Source: Kiritimatiellia bacterium | Lineage (GTDB): Bacteria; Verrucomicrobiota; Kiritimatiellia; RFP12; UBA1067 | Reading direction: 5' to 3' | DNA: 5,620 bases | Assembly (NCBI GenBank): GCA_028701555.1 | Contig: JAQVQN010000180.1 | Span: forward strand, 1 to 5,620 | Part shown: positions 1 through 5,620 of the stretch, piece after piece | Layout of the letters: every line of letters begins with the position of its first letter | Position numbering within the stretch: position 1 is the stretch's first letter | Translations under genes and position numbers: made by a program | Notes under the pieces: generated by a model | What the model was told of the DNA's origin: nothing | What the model saw: only the letters and a program-made list of their open reading frames with translations | Databases searched by the model: none

Positions 1-352
1 ACCGCGCGTGATATCCAAGCCGTTTTTCCTCGGCGGATCACAGGATCCGGCTGTCTTGACGTGCGCTGCGAAACCCGGCCCTGCGGTGTTTGTTAATCTT
101 GCGCCCGGTCCTGACGACAGCTTCACGCTGATCGTTGTACCGGTCGAGGTGCTGCCGGAAGGCGACGGGCTGGCTCCGGCCATGCGCAATGTCATACGCG
201 TGTGGGTTCGTCCGCGAGTTGGTGTCGCACCATTTCTGGAGGCCTATTCGCGCGCGGGCGGCACGCACCACAGCGCGCTGGTGCTGGGGGAGCATGTGGA
301 GGCGATCAAGGCCTTCGGACGCATGATCGGTTTGGAAACCAAGGAGATTTAA
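1..352 (+). CDS. L-arabinose isomerase-like protein, C-terminal fragment (5' end outside window)
   Basis: This is the C-terminal part of an aldose-ketose isomerase of the L-arabinose isomerase (AraA) type, a soluble metal-dependent enzyme that converts an aldopentose such as L-arabinose to its ketose. The frame is open to the left edge; base 1 ends a codon and the first full codon is CCG at 2-4. A GTG at 8-10 lies inside the conserved region (P-R-V-I-S...LGGSQDPA, matching the AraA stretch around 'GGKEDPAR'), so it is not taken as the start. Residues that follow fit the AraA C-terminal domain: a beta-rich segment (SFTLIVVPVEVLP), then AGGTHHSALVLG near the end. In E. coli AraA the second His of this HH pair is a metal/catalytic ligand (His450). 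Counting from the GTG codon, the pair is H87-H88. The TAA stop abuts the ATG of the symporter, so the two are almost certainly co-transcribed. The family is fairly sure; the sugar is not, because the substrate-binding N-terminal domains are missing. Confidence 0.85.
   Translation, partial: PRVISKPFFLGGSQDPAVLTCAAKPGPAVFVNLAPGPDDSFTLIVVPVEVLPEGDGLAPAMRNVIRVWVRPRVGVAPFLEAYSRAGGTHHSALVLGEHVEAIKAFGRMIGLETKEI
341..346 (+). promoter_or_regulatory. Shine-Dalgarno site AAGGAG for the symporter gene
   Basis: AAGGAG lies inside the last codons of the isomerase gene, six bases before the ATG at 353. The strong match and ideal spacing fix the symporter start. Termination of isomerase translation directly at this point suggests translational coupling. 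Confidence 0.85.
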
Positions 353-2071
353 ATGAACGGCAATCAAGGGTTCGCGTTGAACGCATGGGACTTCACGGCT
401 TTTATAGGTTATCTGGTGATATTGTGTTTCATCGGTTTCTGGTCCGGTCGCAAAAAGAAAAAAGAGTCGGCGGACTACTTTCTGGCCAGTCGGAGTCTGC
501 CCTGGTATGTGGTTGGTGGCTCTTTCATCGCATCTAACATCAGCACCGAGCACTTTATCGGCATGATCGGTGCAGCCTTTGTGTATGGCATTTGCGTGGC
601 GATGGCCGAATGGGCCAACATCATCAGCTTTAGCTTTCTGATCTGGCTGTTCATACCGTTCCTGCTTTCGGCGCGTGTGTTCACGACGCCGGAGTTCATG
701 GAACGGCGTTTCAATTCGGTGCTGCGCCAGTTTTTCGCGGCGGTCACGATCATCAGCAACGTGGTGGCGTTTCTGGCAGCGGTACTTTATGGCGGCGGGT
801 TAGCCATTCAAAAACTGTTCGGTTGGAGCTTGTGGCTATCGATCATCGTGCTGGGGCTGCTGGCCGGGAGCTGGGTGGTGTACGGCGGGTTGGTGTCGGT
901 GGCATGGACCGATCTGTTCACGGTCGCCGTGATGTTGGTCGGCGGAACGCTGGTTACGATTTTCGGTTTGCAGATGCTGGCAGGTGATTCGGGCTCGCTG
1001 ATCGACGGGTTCAGGATCATGGTCGAGCGGAATAACGCGCAAGCCGGTGTCTGGCAGGAGGTGGTCGCGCAAAACGCGCCTAACATCGTGGGTATGAGCG
1101 AATACCGACGGCTCTCCGTGATCCAGCCTTTGACGCATCAAACGACGCCTTGGAGCGGACTGGTGGTCGGTTTTCTGGCTGTGAGCATCTGGTACAACGT
1201 CATCAACCAGTTTATGATCCAGCGGGTGCTAGGCGCCAAGAACGCATGGCACGCGCGCATGGGCATCGTGTTCGCGGGTTACATGAAGATATTTCTGCCG
1301 GTGATTGTGGTTGTGCCGGGGCTGATTCTGTTCGCGGCACATCCCGAGGTCATGCGGCTGCCGTGGGCGGAAATCCGGCCTGAAGCCGACAAGGGGTATG
1401 TGATGATGTTGCAGACCCTGCTGCCGGCCGGTATTCGCGGCATTTTTTTGGCTGCACTGTTTGGCGCGATACAGTCGACGGTCAATGCGGTGCTGAACTC
1501 CACTTCCACCGTGTTCACGATGGACATATTCAAGCGGCAGTTGAAGAAAGATGCCACGGACAAGCAATTGATCTTTGTCGGTCGCGTTTCGACGGTGGTG
1601 ATTCTGCTGATCGCGATGGTGATCGCGATGTACATCGAGCGTCTGGGCGGCAGTCTGTTCGTCTATATCCAGACCCTGTACGCCTTCTTCGCGCCGCCTT
1701 TCGCGGCGGTGTTCCTGCTGGGGATACTCTTCAAGCGCATCAACGGCAAGGGTGCGGCAACGGCGGTGTTTCTGGGGTTTGTTTTCGGCATAGCCATGAA
1801 GCTCTACATCCAATTCTGCCCCGCGCATCCGCGCTGGCTGGAGCCGTATTCGAATCAGGCTATCATCAACTGGTTCGTATGTGCCGTAACATGCGTGGTT
1901 GTTAGTCTTATGACCGCTCCGCCCGCGCCCGAGCAAGTCACGGATGAACTGACCATCAACTGGCGCAAGATCAACATCTTTAACGATCTCGGCAAAGGCT
2001 GGGCGAACGTGACTATCTGGTGGGGCATTTTCGCGGCGATCGTGATTGGGCTGGTCGCTCTGCTCTGGTGA
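353..2071 (+). CDS. Sodium:solute symporter, SSS/SGLT family (probable Na+/sugar symporter)
   Basis: A 572-residue inner-membrane protein that probably imports a sugar with Na+. The length and hydrophobic profile fit the SSS family (TC 2.A.21), with about 14 membrane helices. Recognisable family landmarks, in order, are: ADYFLASRSLPW (40-51) before helix 1; the unwound TM1 segment IASNISTEHFIGM (59-71); AEW (85-87); TTPEFMERRFN (111-121); YGGLVSVAWTD (177-187); PWSG (266-269) followed by IWYNVINQ and QRVLGAK (279-296); AALFGAIQSTVNAVLNST (367-384) with FTMDIFK (388-394); and the FVYIQ helix (436-440). By alignment from memory to Vibrio vSGLT, the Na2-site positions are kept as A60, I63, A372, S375 and T376. 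Sugar-site positions N62, E86 and Q440 and gate tyrosine Y281 are kept. Vibrio Q69 is H67 here, as in animal SGLT1. A TGA ends the gene nine bases before the next start. Co-transcription with an AraA-like isomerase supports a pentose or related sugar as substrate, but substrate cannot be assigned reliably within this family. Confidence 0.93.
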   Translation: MNGNQGFALNAWDFTAFIGYLVILCFIGFWSGRKKKKESADYFLASRSLPWYVVGGSFIASNISTEHFIGMIGAAFVYGICVAMAEWANIISFSFLIWLFIPFLLSARVFTTPEFMERRFNSVLRQFFAAVTIISNVVAFLAAVLYGGGLAIQKLFGWSLWLSIIVLGLLAGSWVVYGGLVSVAWTDLFTVAVMLVGGTLVTIFGLQMLAGDSGSLIDGFRIMVERNNAQAGVWQEVVAQNAPNIVGMSEYRRLSVIQPLTHQTTPWSGLVVGFLAVSIWYNVINQFMIQRVLGAKNAWHARMGIVFAGYMKIFLPVIVVVPGLILFAAHPEVMRLPWAEIRPEADKGYVMMLQTLLPAGIRGIFLAALFGAIQSTVNAVLNSTSTVFTMDIFKRQLKKDATDKQLIFVGRVSTVVILLIAMVIAMYIERLGGSLFVYIQTLYAFFAPPFAAVFLLGILFKRINGKGAATAVFLGFVFGIAMKLYIQFCPAHPRWLEPYSNQAIINWFVCAVTCVVVSLMTAPPAPEQVTDELTINWRKINIFNDLGKGWANVTIWWGIFAAIVIGLVALLW

Positions 2072-2074
2072 GGA
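2070..2074 (+). promoter_or_regulatory. Shine-Dalgarno site GAGGA for the AEC permease gene
   Basis: GAGGA overlaps the TGA stop of the symporter gene (2069-2071) and sits six bases before the ATG at 2081. This supports that start and suggests coupling between the two transporter genes. Confidence 0.75.
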
Positions 2075-2080
2075 AATCCC

Positions 2081-3013
2081 ATGCATGTGATAAGTGCGTT
2101 GGCACCGGTCTTTATGCTGGTTGCGGTGGGATATCTGCTGTTGCGGTGGAAGTTCGCGGATGACGCTTTCTTCCATGTGGCAGCGAAATTCGCCTACTGG
2201 ATCGGGCTGCCGTCGCTGCTCTTCAAAAACATAGCGGAGGCCTCGCTCTCCCTGTCGGATGCGGGGCGCGTGTTTGCGGTGATGGCGGCGGCATCGATCC
2301 TGACGGCGCTGGTCAGTGCGCCGGTGGCGCGCGCGTTGGGTCTGAGCGCGACCCGCGGACGCACGTTCATACACACCAGCTTTCATTGCAACACCGCGTT
2401 TGTGGGATTGCCGGTGATGCTATACTCATTGACTGCCTATCCCGACAGCGACAAACTCATTGAGATGGCCAGCATGGCGCTGGCGCCGATGATACCGGTC
2501 TTCAACATAATGTCGGTAATTGTCATGCGCGGCGCGGTTGATACGGCGAAAAAGGGGCTTCTGGTCATCATACTGAAGAAGGTCGTGACCAACCCTCAAG
2601 TCTTGTCCTGTCTGGCCGGGCTGGCAGTCGCGTTCTGCGGCTTTCGTTTGCCGTTGGCCCTTTCGCGCAGCGTCGGCTCGCTGGGCTCCATGGCCCTGCC
2701 GCTGGCACTAATGAGTATCGGCGCAGGCCTGAATCTGCGCAATGTCAGGGACGGGTTGGGTGCGGCGTGTCTGGCGGCATTTTTCAATGTGGTCATGCTG
2801 CCGCTGATCGGGTTCGGGCTTTGCCGGTTCGGCGGTTTGACGTCTGGCGAGACATTGGTCAGCCTGATTTTTCTGACCTGTCCGACCGCATCCAGCGCAT
2901 ACATATACGCGCGGCAAATGAAGGGCGACCCGTCGTTCGCCGGCAATGTGATTCTGATCAGCACGCTAATGTCGGCCCCGGCATTGTGGGCCGTTTTATA
3001 TTTCGGCCTTTGA
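2081..3013 (+). CDS. AEC family transporter (auxin efflux carrier / malate permease type)
   Basis: A 310-residue hydrophobic protein of normal length for bacterial AEC carriers (TC 2.A.69), expected to cross the inner membrane about ten times. Landmarks seen are: an N-terminal helix (PVFMLVAVGYLL, 9-20); the second-helix motif YWIGLPSLLFKNIAEA (39-54); HTSFHCNTAFVGLPVM (98-113), matching the family's N-t-x-F-x-G-l-P motif; a charged cytoplasmic loop near 150-170; NPQVLSCLAGL (171-181), the start of the second five-helix half; LALMSIGAGLNLRNVRDG (208-225); and the typical end CPTASSAYIYARQM...STLMSAP (267-300). Bacterial relatives move dicarboxylates such as malate, or other small organic anions; the direction is not known here. 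It is the last gene of the isomerase-symporter cluster and could handle a product of the sugar pathway, but that is inference. The membership is firm and the substrate is unknown. Confidence 0.9.
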   Translation: MHVISALAPVFMLVAVGYLLLRWKFADDAFFHVAAKFAYWIGLPSLLFKNIAEASLSLSDAGRVFAVMAAASILTALVSAPVARALGLSATRGRTFIHTSFHCNTAFVGLPVMLYSLTAYPDSDKLIEMASMALAPMIPVFNIMSVIVMRGAVDTAKKGLLVIILKKVVTNPQVLSCLAGLAVAFCGFRLPLALSRSVGSLGSMALPLALMSIGAGLNLRNVRDGLGAACLAAFFNVVMLPLIGFGLCRFGGLTSGETLVSLIFLTCPTASSAYIYARQMKGDPSFAGNVILISTLMSAPALWAVLYFGL

Positions 3014-3070
3014 TGTGGCTACGACGTATGGGGTTGGTGCGCAAAGATGTGAAATCGCACCCGAAAATTA

Positions 3071-3100
3071 TTGGCATTGAGTAATAAACGTAACTTTAAT
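3071..3100 (+). promoter_or_regulatory. Candidate sigma70-like promoter for the GYF_2 gene pair
   Basis: TTGGCA (3071-3076) and TTTAAT (3095-3100) are separated by 18 bases and lie in a strongly AT-rich stretch. Transcription would start near 3107, leaving about 40 bases of leader before the GTG start. A second pair, TTGAAA (3105-3110) and TTTTAT (3129-3134), also spaced by 18, is less likely because the transcript would begin after the ribosome binding site. In AT-rich DNA such hexamers occur by chance, so the assignment is tentative. Confidence 0.35.
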
Positions 3101-3116
3101 AACATTGAAATTACGT
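3088..3116 (+). promoter_or_regulatory. 29-bp imperfect palindrome, candidate operator
   Basis: Left arm ACGTAACTTTAAT (3088-3100) and right arm ATTGAAATTACGT (3104-3116) are inverted copies matching at 11 of 13 positions, around a central AAC. The outer six bases on each side are perfect. It overlaps the -10 hexamer of one candidate promoter and the -35 of another, the usual position for a repressor operator. As RNA one of the two unmatched positions would be a G-U pair, leaving a single C-A mismatch, so a hairpin is the alternative reading. No T-run follows directly, which argues against a terminator. Confidence 0.5.
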
Positions 3117-3133
3117 GTGGATAATAATTTTTA

Positions 3134-3138
3134 TAAGG
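3134..3138 (+). promoter_or_regulatory. Shine-Dalgarno site TAAGG deciding a GTG start
   Basis: TAAGG ends seven bases before the GTG at 3146, supporting that codon as the start. A second GTG follows directly at 3149 but is less well spaced. No in-frame ATG precedes the first GYF_2 module, whose first Trp is residue 17. Confidence 0.6.
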
Positions 3139-3145
3139 CGACCCT

Positions 3146-4336
3146 GTGGTGACAACGCATTCCAGAGACAATGTCAGTGGTGATGCCAGGTCCTGGTTTG
3201 TCAGAAATGAGCACGGCAGGCGCTTCGGGCCTGCGGATTTCACCACGCTGCTGGAGTGGGCGAGAGACGGACGCATAGGGCCGCTTAACGAGATCTCGAG
3301 TGACGGAATCCACTGGTCTTTGGCATCGGCAATGCCTGAGATGGAGATGGACTGGGTGGCGGCGCTGGCCCCTGGCAGTTTCTACGGGCCGATACATGCC
3401 GGGGCACTGCGCGGGCTTTTGGATGAAGGTTCAGTGCAGGCGGAAGCGGCCCTGTTCCGGCGAGACCGGTTGGATAAAGGCGGCGTTCAAGCAGCAGCAG
3501 AAGAGCTGGCAAGCCTGCGCGCATTGTCGGATAAGTTGGGCAATGAGGTGGCGGAACGCGAGGCTGAGATCGAAGCTTTGCGTTGTAACCTTCAGGTGAC
3601 AAAAGAGCAGGCACGGCTTGAGATTGGTCGGGAGCGGGAGCGGGCGCGACTGCAGGCGGAGGAAAGCGCGGCGGAGTCTGAGGAGATTCGGCGGCTGTTG
3701 CGGGAACATACGGAACAGTCGCAAGAACAGCGACGGCTTGATGCAGCGCGGGCGGCGGCTCTCGAAGATGAGTTGCGCCATGCGCGTGGTGAGCTGTCGG
3801 CGGTATTGGCCCAAGCGGAAAAGCTGAAGGAAGAGGCGGACAAACAGCGCCGTTTGCGGACGGAAGAGCTTAGCGCTTATGAAGAACGCGAGAATGCGGC
3901 GCTTGAGGATGCCAGAGCCGCGCTGGAGCGTGAGGCAGAGTTGCGCGGACGGATTGTGGCGCTTGAAAAAGCTTTGGCCGAGACGGGCATGGCCGCTGCT
4001 GCTGAAGAAGGGGTGCTGGATGACGCGGAGGCTGGTGCTGTCGGGTTTGAATCTGAGGGCAGAGTATCGGAATATGTTGAGGCGGAAGCGCTGGACATCG
4101 CCGATGTTCCGCAGCGTTTGAAGAAGCACGAAAGATTTATTGAAGAAGCGGATGTGTTGCCGCCGGAGCAGGGTGCTGAGAAAACGTCTGGCAGACGTGC
4201 GCCTGTGTCAGAAGCAGCGGCGGGTGCTAGGCCAGCCGCAGGGCTTTCCATGGCCGCGCTAGAGGCGCAGGCTCGGCGGGAACTGGAGATGCTAGGCGCG
4301 GGAGCGAAAATGTTTTTTACGAAGACCAAGAGCTAG
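3146..4336 (+). CDS. Tandem GYF_2-domain / coiled-coil protein, complete (paralogue 1)
   Basis: A 396-residue protein with no signal peptide or membrane helix, probably cytoplasmic. Residues about 16-60 form a GYF_2-like module (DUF4339 type): W17, G24, F-G-P at 27-29, L35-L36, W38, G-R-I at 42-44 and W57. Residues about 68-108 look like a second, degenerate copy: W70, Y-G-P at 80-82, L88, L91, G95 and V97. GYF domains bind proline-rich peptides in eukaryotes; the role of the bacterial GYF_2 form is poorly known. From about 112 to 282 the chain is Glu/Ala/Arg/Leu-rich with heptad-like leucines and no proline, a clear coiled coil. Residues 283-366 are acidic to mixed and probably disordered. 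The last 30 (ALEAQARRELEMLGAG then FFTKTKS) could form an amphipathic helix with a basic tail. The 132-base AT-rich gap upstream suggests a transcription unit separate from the sugar genes. Function is unknown; a scaffold or filament role is only a guess from architecture. Confidence 0.85.
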   Translation: MVTTHSRDNVSGDARSWFVRNEHGRRFGPADFTTLLEWARDGRIGPLNEISSDGIHWSLASAMPEMEMDWVAALAPGSFYGPIHAGALRGLLDEGSVQAEAALFRRDRLDKGGVQAAAEELASLRALSDKLGNEVAEREAEIEALRCNLQVTKEQARLEIGRERERARLQAEESAAESEEIRRLLREHTEQSQEQRRLDAARAAALEDELRHARGELSAVLAQAEKLKEEADKQRRLRTEELSAYEERENAALEDARAALEREAELRGRIVALEKALAETGMAAAAEEGVLDDAEAGAVGFESEGRVSEYVEAEALDIADVPQRLKKHERFIEEADVLPPEQGAEKTSGRRAPVSEAAAGARPAAGLSMAALEAQARRELEMLGAGAKMFFTKTKS

Positions 4337-4399
4337 AAAGATTTGGGCGAGGTTGCGGTTGGCTGTCTGACCATCAAACACGAACAGGTATGGAAACTT

Positions 4400-5620
4400 A
4401 TGTCTGAGAATCATGAGGATAACCGGCAATGGTTTCTGAGGATCAATGGTGAAACGGTCTTCGGCCCGGTTTCGACGCAAGGGCTTGTTTTGTGGGCAGA
4501 ACAGGGTCGTATTCTGCCGGGCCATGAGGTGTCGAATGACCGCAAGAAGTGGGAGGCGGCGACGGGTGTCGATTTTTTGGGAATGTGCTGGTTTGTGGAT
4601 GACACTCAGGGAGAACTGCGCGGGCCGCTTAACCGTCTGGCCGCCGAGGCGTTGATCAAGAGCGGCAAGGTTCCGGAAGGCTCCCGGCTTGTGGAAGCTG
4701 GCGACGAGCAGTTGACGGTGGAACGAACTGACGTGGAGGAGGGTGTGCCGCATCAGCGGGAGGCGGCAATGCCGGAAGACATTCTGCGCCGCCGCATCAG
4801 AGAGCTGGAATCGATGGTCAACGAACAGCGGGCGAGACTGACCAAACTGTCTGACGCTGACGCGCTCGAGGCTATCCAGCAGGAGCGCGATGTGCTGTCG
4901 GCGTTGCTTAAAGAGGCGGAAGAGCAGCGCGATAGCATCAAGCGTGCCGCAGAGAAAGAGGTGCGCGCCAACGAGCGCAAGCAAGAATCTTTGCGCCAGC
5001 AGATCAAAAAGCTTGAACAAGAGTGCGAGGAGGCCAACAACCGCTTGGTTCTTTTGGACGAGGCCGCCGAGCGCAGGGAGAAAGAGACCATCGAGGAAGC
5101 TGCAAAGATGGCTGTGATGGTGAGGCAGGAGGCTGTTGATCAGGCGCAGCGCGAGAAGGAGATGCGGGAGGAGGCATTGCGAAAAGAGACTCAAGCTTTG
5201 CGGGCCAAGCTTGCCGAGTCGGAAAAATCGCTAGCGGAGGCATTCAACGCCTTCGAGCGTCGGCTGGAAACCATGACCGATGAAGCTGAGGCATTAACTA
5301 AGCGTGGTGCGGAGATGGCGGCAGAACTGCAAGCCGCTAAAATTGCGCTAGGGGATAAAGCGAAACTATTGGAGCGGCTGACAGCGGATTTGGGCACTGA
5401 GCGTAATCTGTCGCAGCGGCTCGCTGGCGAGTTAGAGAATGCTAAAGCGAGTTTGCATGCCGCTGAGGAGCGTCTGAACGCCAGCGAGGCGGCTTTCGCC
5501 GAACTTTTAAACGACGCGAACGCGCGCGACACGGAATACCGCGAGAAGATCGCGATGCTTGAGAAAGACTCCGCGCAATCGCCGGAAGCCCGCGCGCGTT
5601 TCAATGCGGATCAGGCGGCG
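4400..5620 (+). CDS. Tandem GYF_2-domain / coiled-coil protein, 3' end outside window (paralogue 2)
   Basis: An open frame of 407 codons that reaches the right edge without a stop. It starts at ATG 4400, ten residues before the first conserved Trp, the same layout as in the gene before it. Module 1 (about 10-54) has W11, G17, F-G-P at 21-23, L29, W32, G-R-I at 36-38 and W51. Module 2 (about 62-100) has W64, G71, R-G-P at 74-76, G89 and V91. An acidic linker leads to a long Glu/Ala/Arg/Lys/Gln-rich coiled coil from about 126 to at least 395, already longer than in paralogue 1 and still running. Prolines are absent from about 126 until P395, where the coil may break. No membrane segment is visible. 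The ribosome binding site is weak (CAGG at 4385-4388 is far, GGAAA at 4392-4396 is close), so translation may depend on the upstream gene, 63 bases away. The N-terminal similarity marks a tandem duplication. Function is unknown. Confidence 0.85.
   Translation, partial: MSENHEDNRQWFLRINGETVFGPVSTQGLVLWAEQGRILPGHEVSNDRKKWEAATGVDFLGMCWFVDDTQGELRGPLNRLAAEALIKSGKVPEGSRLVEAGDEQLTVERTDVEEGVPHQREAAMPEDILRRRIRELESMVNEQRARLTKLSDADALEAIQQERDVLSALLKEAEEQRDSIKRAAEKEVRANERKQESLRQQIKKLEQECEEANNRLVLLDEAAERREKETIEEAAKMAVMVRQEAVDQAQREKEMREEALRKETQALRAKLAESEKSLAEAFNAFERRLETMTDEAEALTKRGAEMAAELQAAKIALGDKAKLLERLTADLGTERNLSQRLAGELENAKASLHAAEERLNASEAAFAELLNDANARDTEYREKIAMLEKDSAQSPEARARFNADQAA

Noticed and set aside
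8..10. GTG as the true start of a short 114-residue gene
   Set aside because: The codons before it (Pro-Arg) and after it continue a conserved AraA-type segment, and there is no room for the enzyme's N-terminal domains; the gene is cut by the window edge.
38..553. Minus-strand open frame (171 codons) over the isomerase-symporter junction
   Set aside because: The + strand is firmly assigned by family motifs in both genes here; the reverse product matches nothing recognisable.
1609..1630. Direct repeat of GATCGCGATG two bases apart
   Set aside because: It encodes the I-A-M-V-I-A-M stretch of a membrane helix in the symporter and is explained by coding.
1229..2386. Long minus-strand open frame (385 codons) opposite the symporter and permease
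   Set aside because: Its product is His/Arg/Gln-rich with no recognisable domain, and it spans two well-identified + strand genes and their junction. It is a by-product of codon use on the other strand.
3036..3061. GGTGCG/CGCACC inverted repeat after the AEC gene, possible terminator
   Set aside because: The stem is only six pairs with a 14-base loop, and no run of T follows. It does not meet the usual form of an intrinsic terminator.
3431..4129. Minus-strand open frame (232 codons) within the first GYF_2 gene
   Set aside because: It lies entirely opposite a convincing coiled-coil gene and has biased, domain-free composition.
4292..5194. Minus-strand open frame (300 codons) opposite the second coiled-coil gene
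   Set aside because: The Leu/Phe/Ser/Arg-rich product mirrors the Glu/Lys/Gln codons of the + strand coil, and no ribosome binding site or family signal supports it.

Overview
The window reads as bacterial DNA of moderately high G+C, with all five genes on the + strand and little intergenic space. Nothing fixes the taxon. Shine-Dalgarno sites, Na+-coupled sugar-type symporters and GYF_2/coiled-coil proteins fit a Gram-negative bacterium. Kiritimatiellota, Lentisphaerota or another PVC-group lineage is a guess from the gene mix, not a demonstrated assignment.

Region 1 (1-3013) is a compact sugar-utilisation segment. It holds the C-terminal end of an L-arabinose-isomerase-like ketol isomerase, cut by the left edge of the window. 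A complete SSS/SGLT-family sodium:solute symporter follows with no intervening base, then, after 9 bases, a complete AEC-family permease. In both junctions the ribosome binding site lies in or over the end of the upstream gene, which suggests one operon with translational coupling. The likely logic is sugar uptake by the symporter, isomerisation by the enzyme, and movement of a carboxylate or similar small anion by the AEC carrier. The actual substrates cannot be read from the sequence.

Region 2 (3014-3145) is a 132-base gap containing a sharply AT-rich stretch (22 G/C in the 80 bases 3061-3140). It carries promoter-like hexamers and a 29-bp imperfect palindrome (3088-3116, 11 of 13 arm positions matching) that looks like an operator.

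Region 3 (3146-5620) is a tandem pair of paralogous genes. Each encodes two N-terminal GYF_2-type modules, the second degenerate, followed by a long charged coiled coil, with no membrane segment. The first is complete (396 aa). The second runs off the right edge (407 codons visible). The two are in the same reading frame, separated by one TAG and 21 stop-free codons. Their function is unknown; they look like soluble scaffold or cytoskeleton-like proteins. This pair and its palindromic promoter region are the least ordinary part of the window. No RNA gene, mobile element, CRISPR array or integration site was seen.
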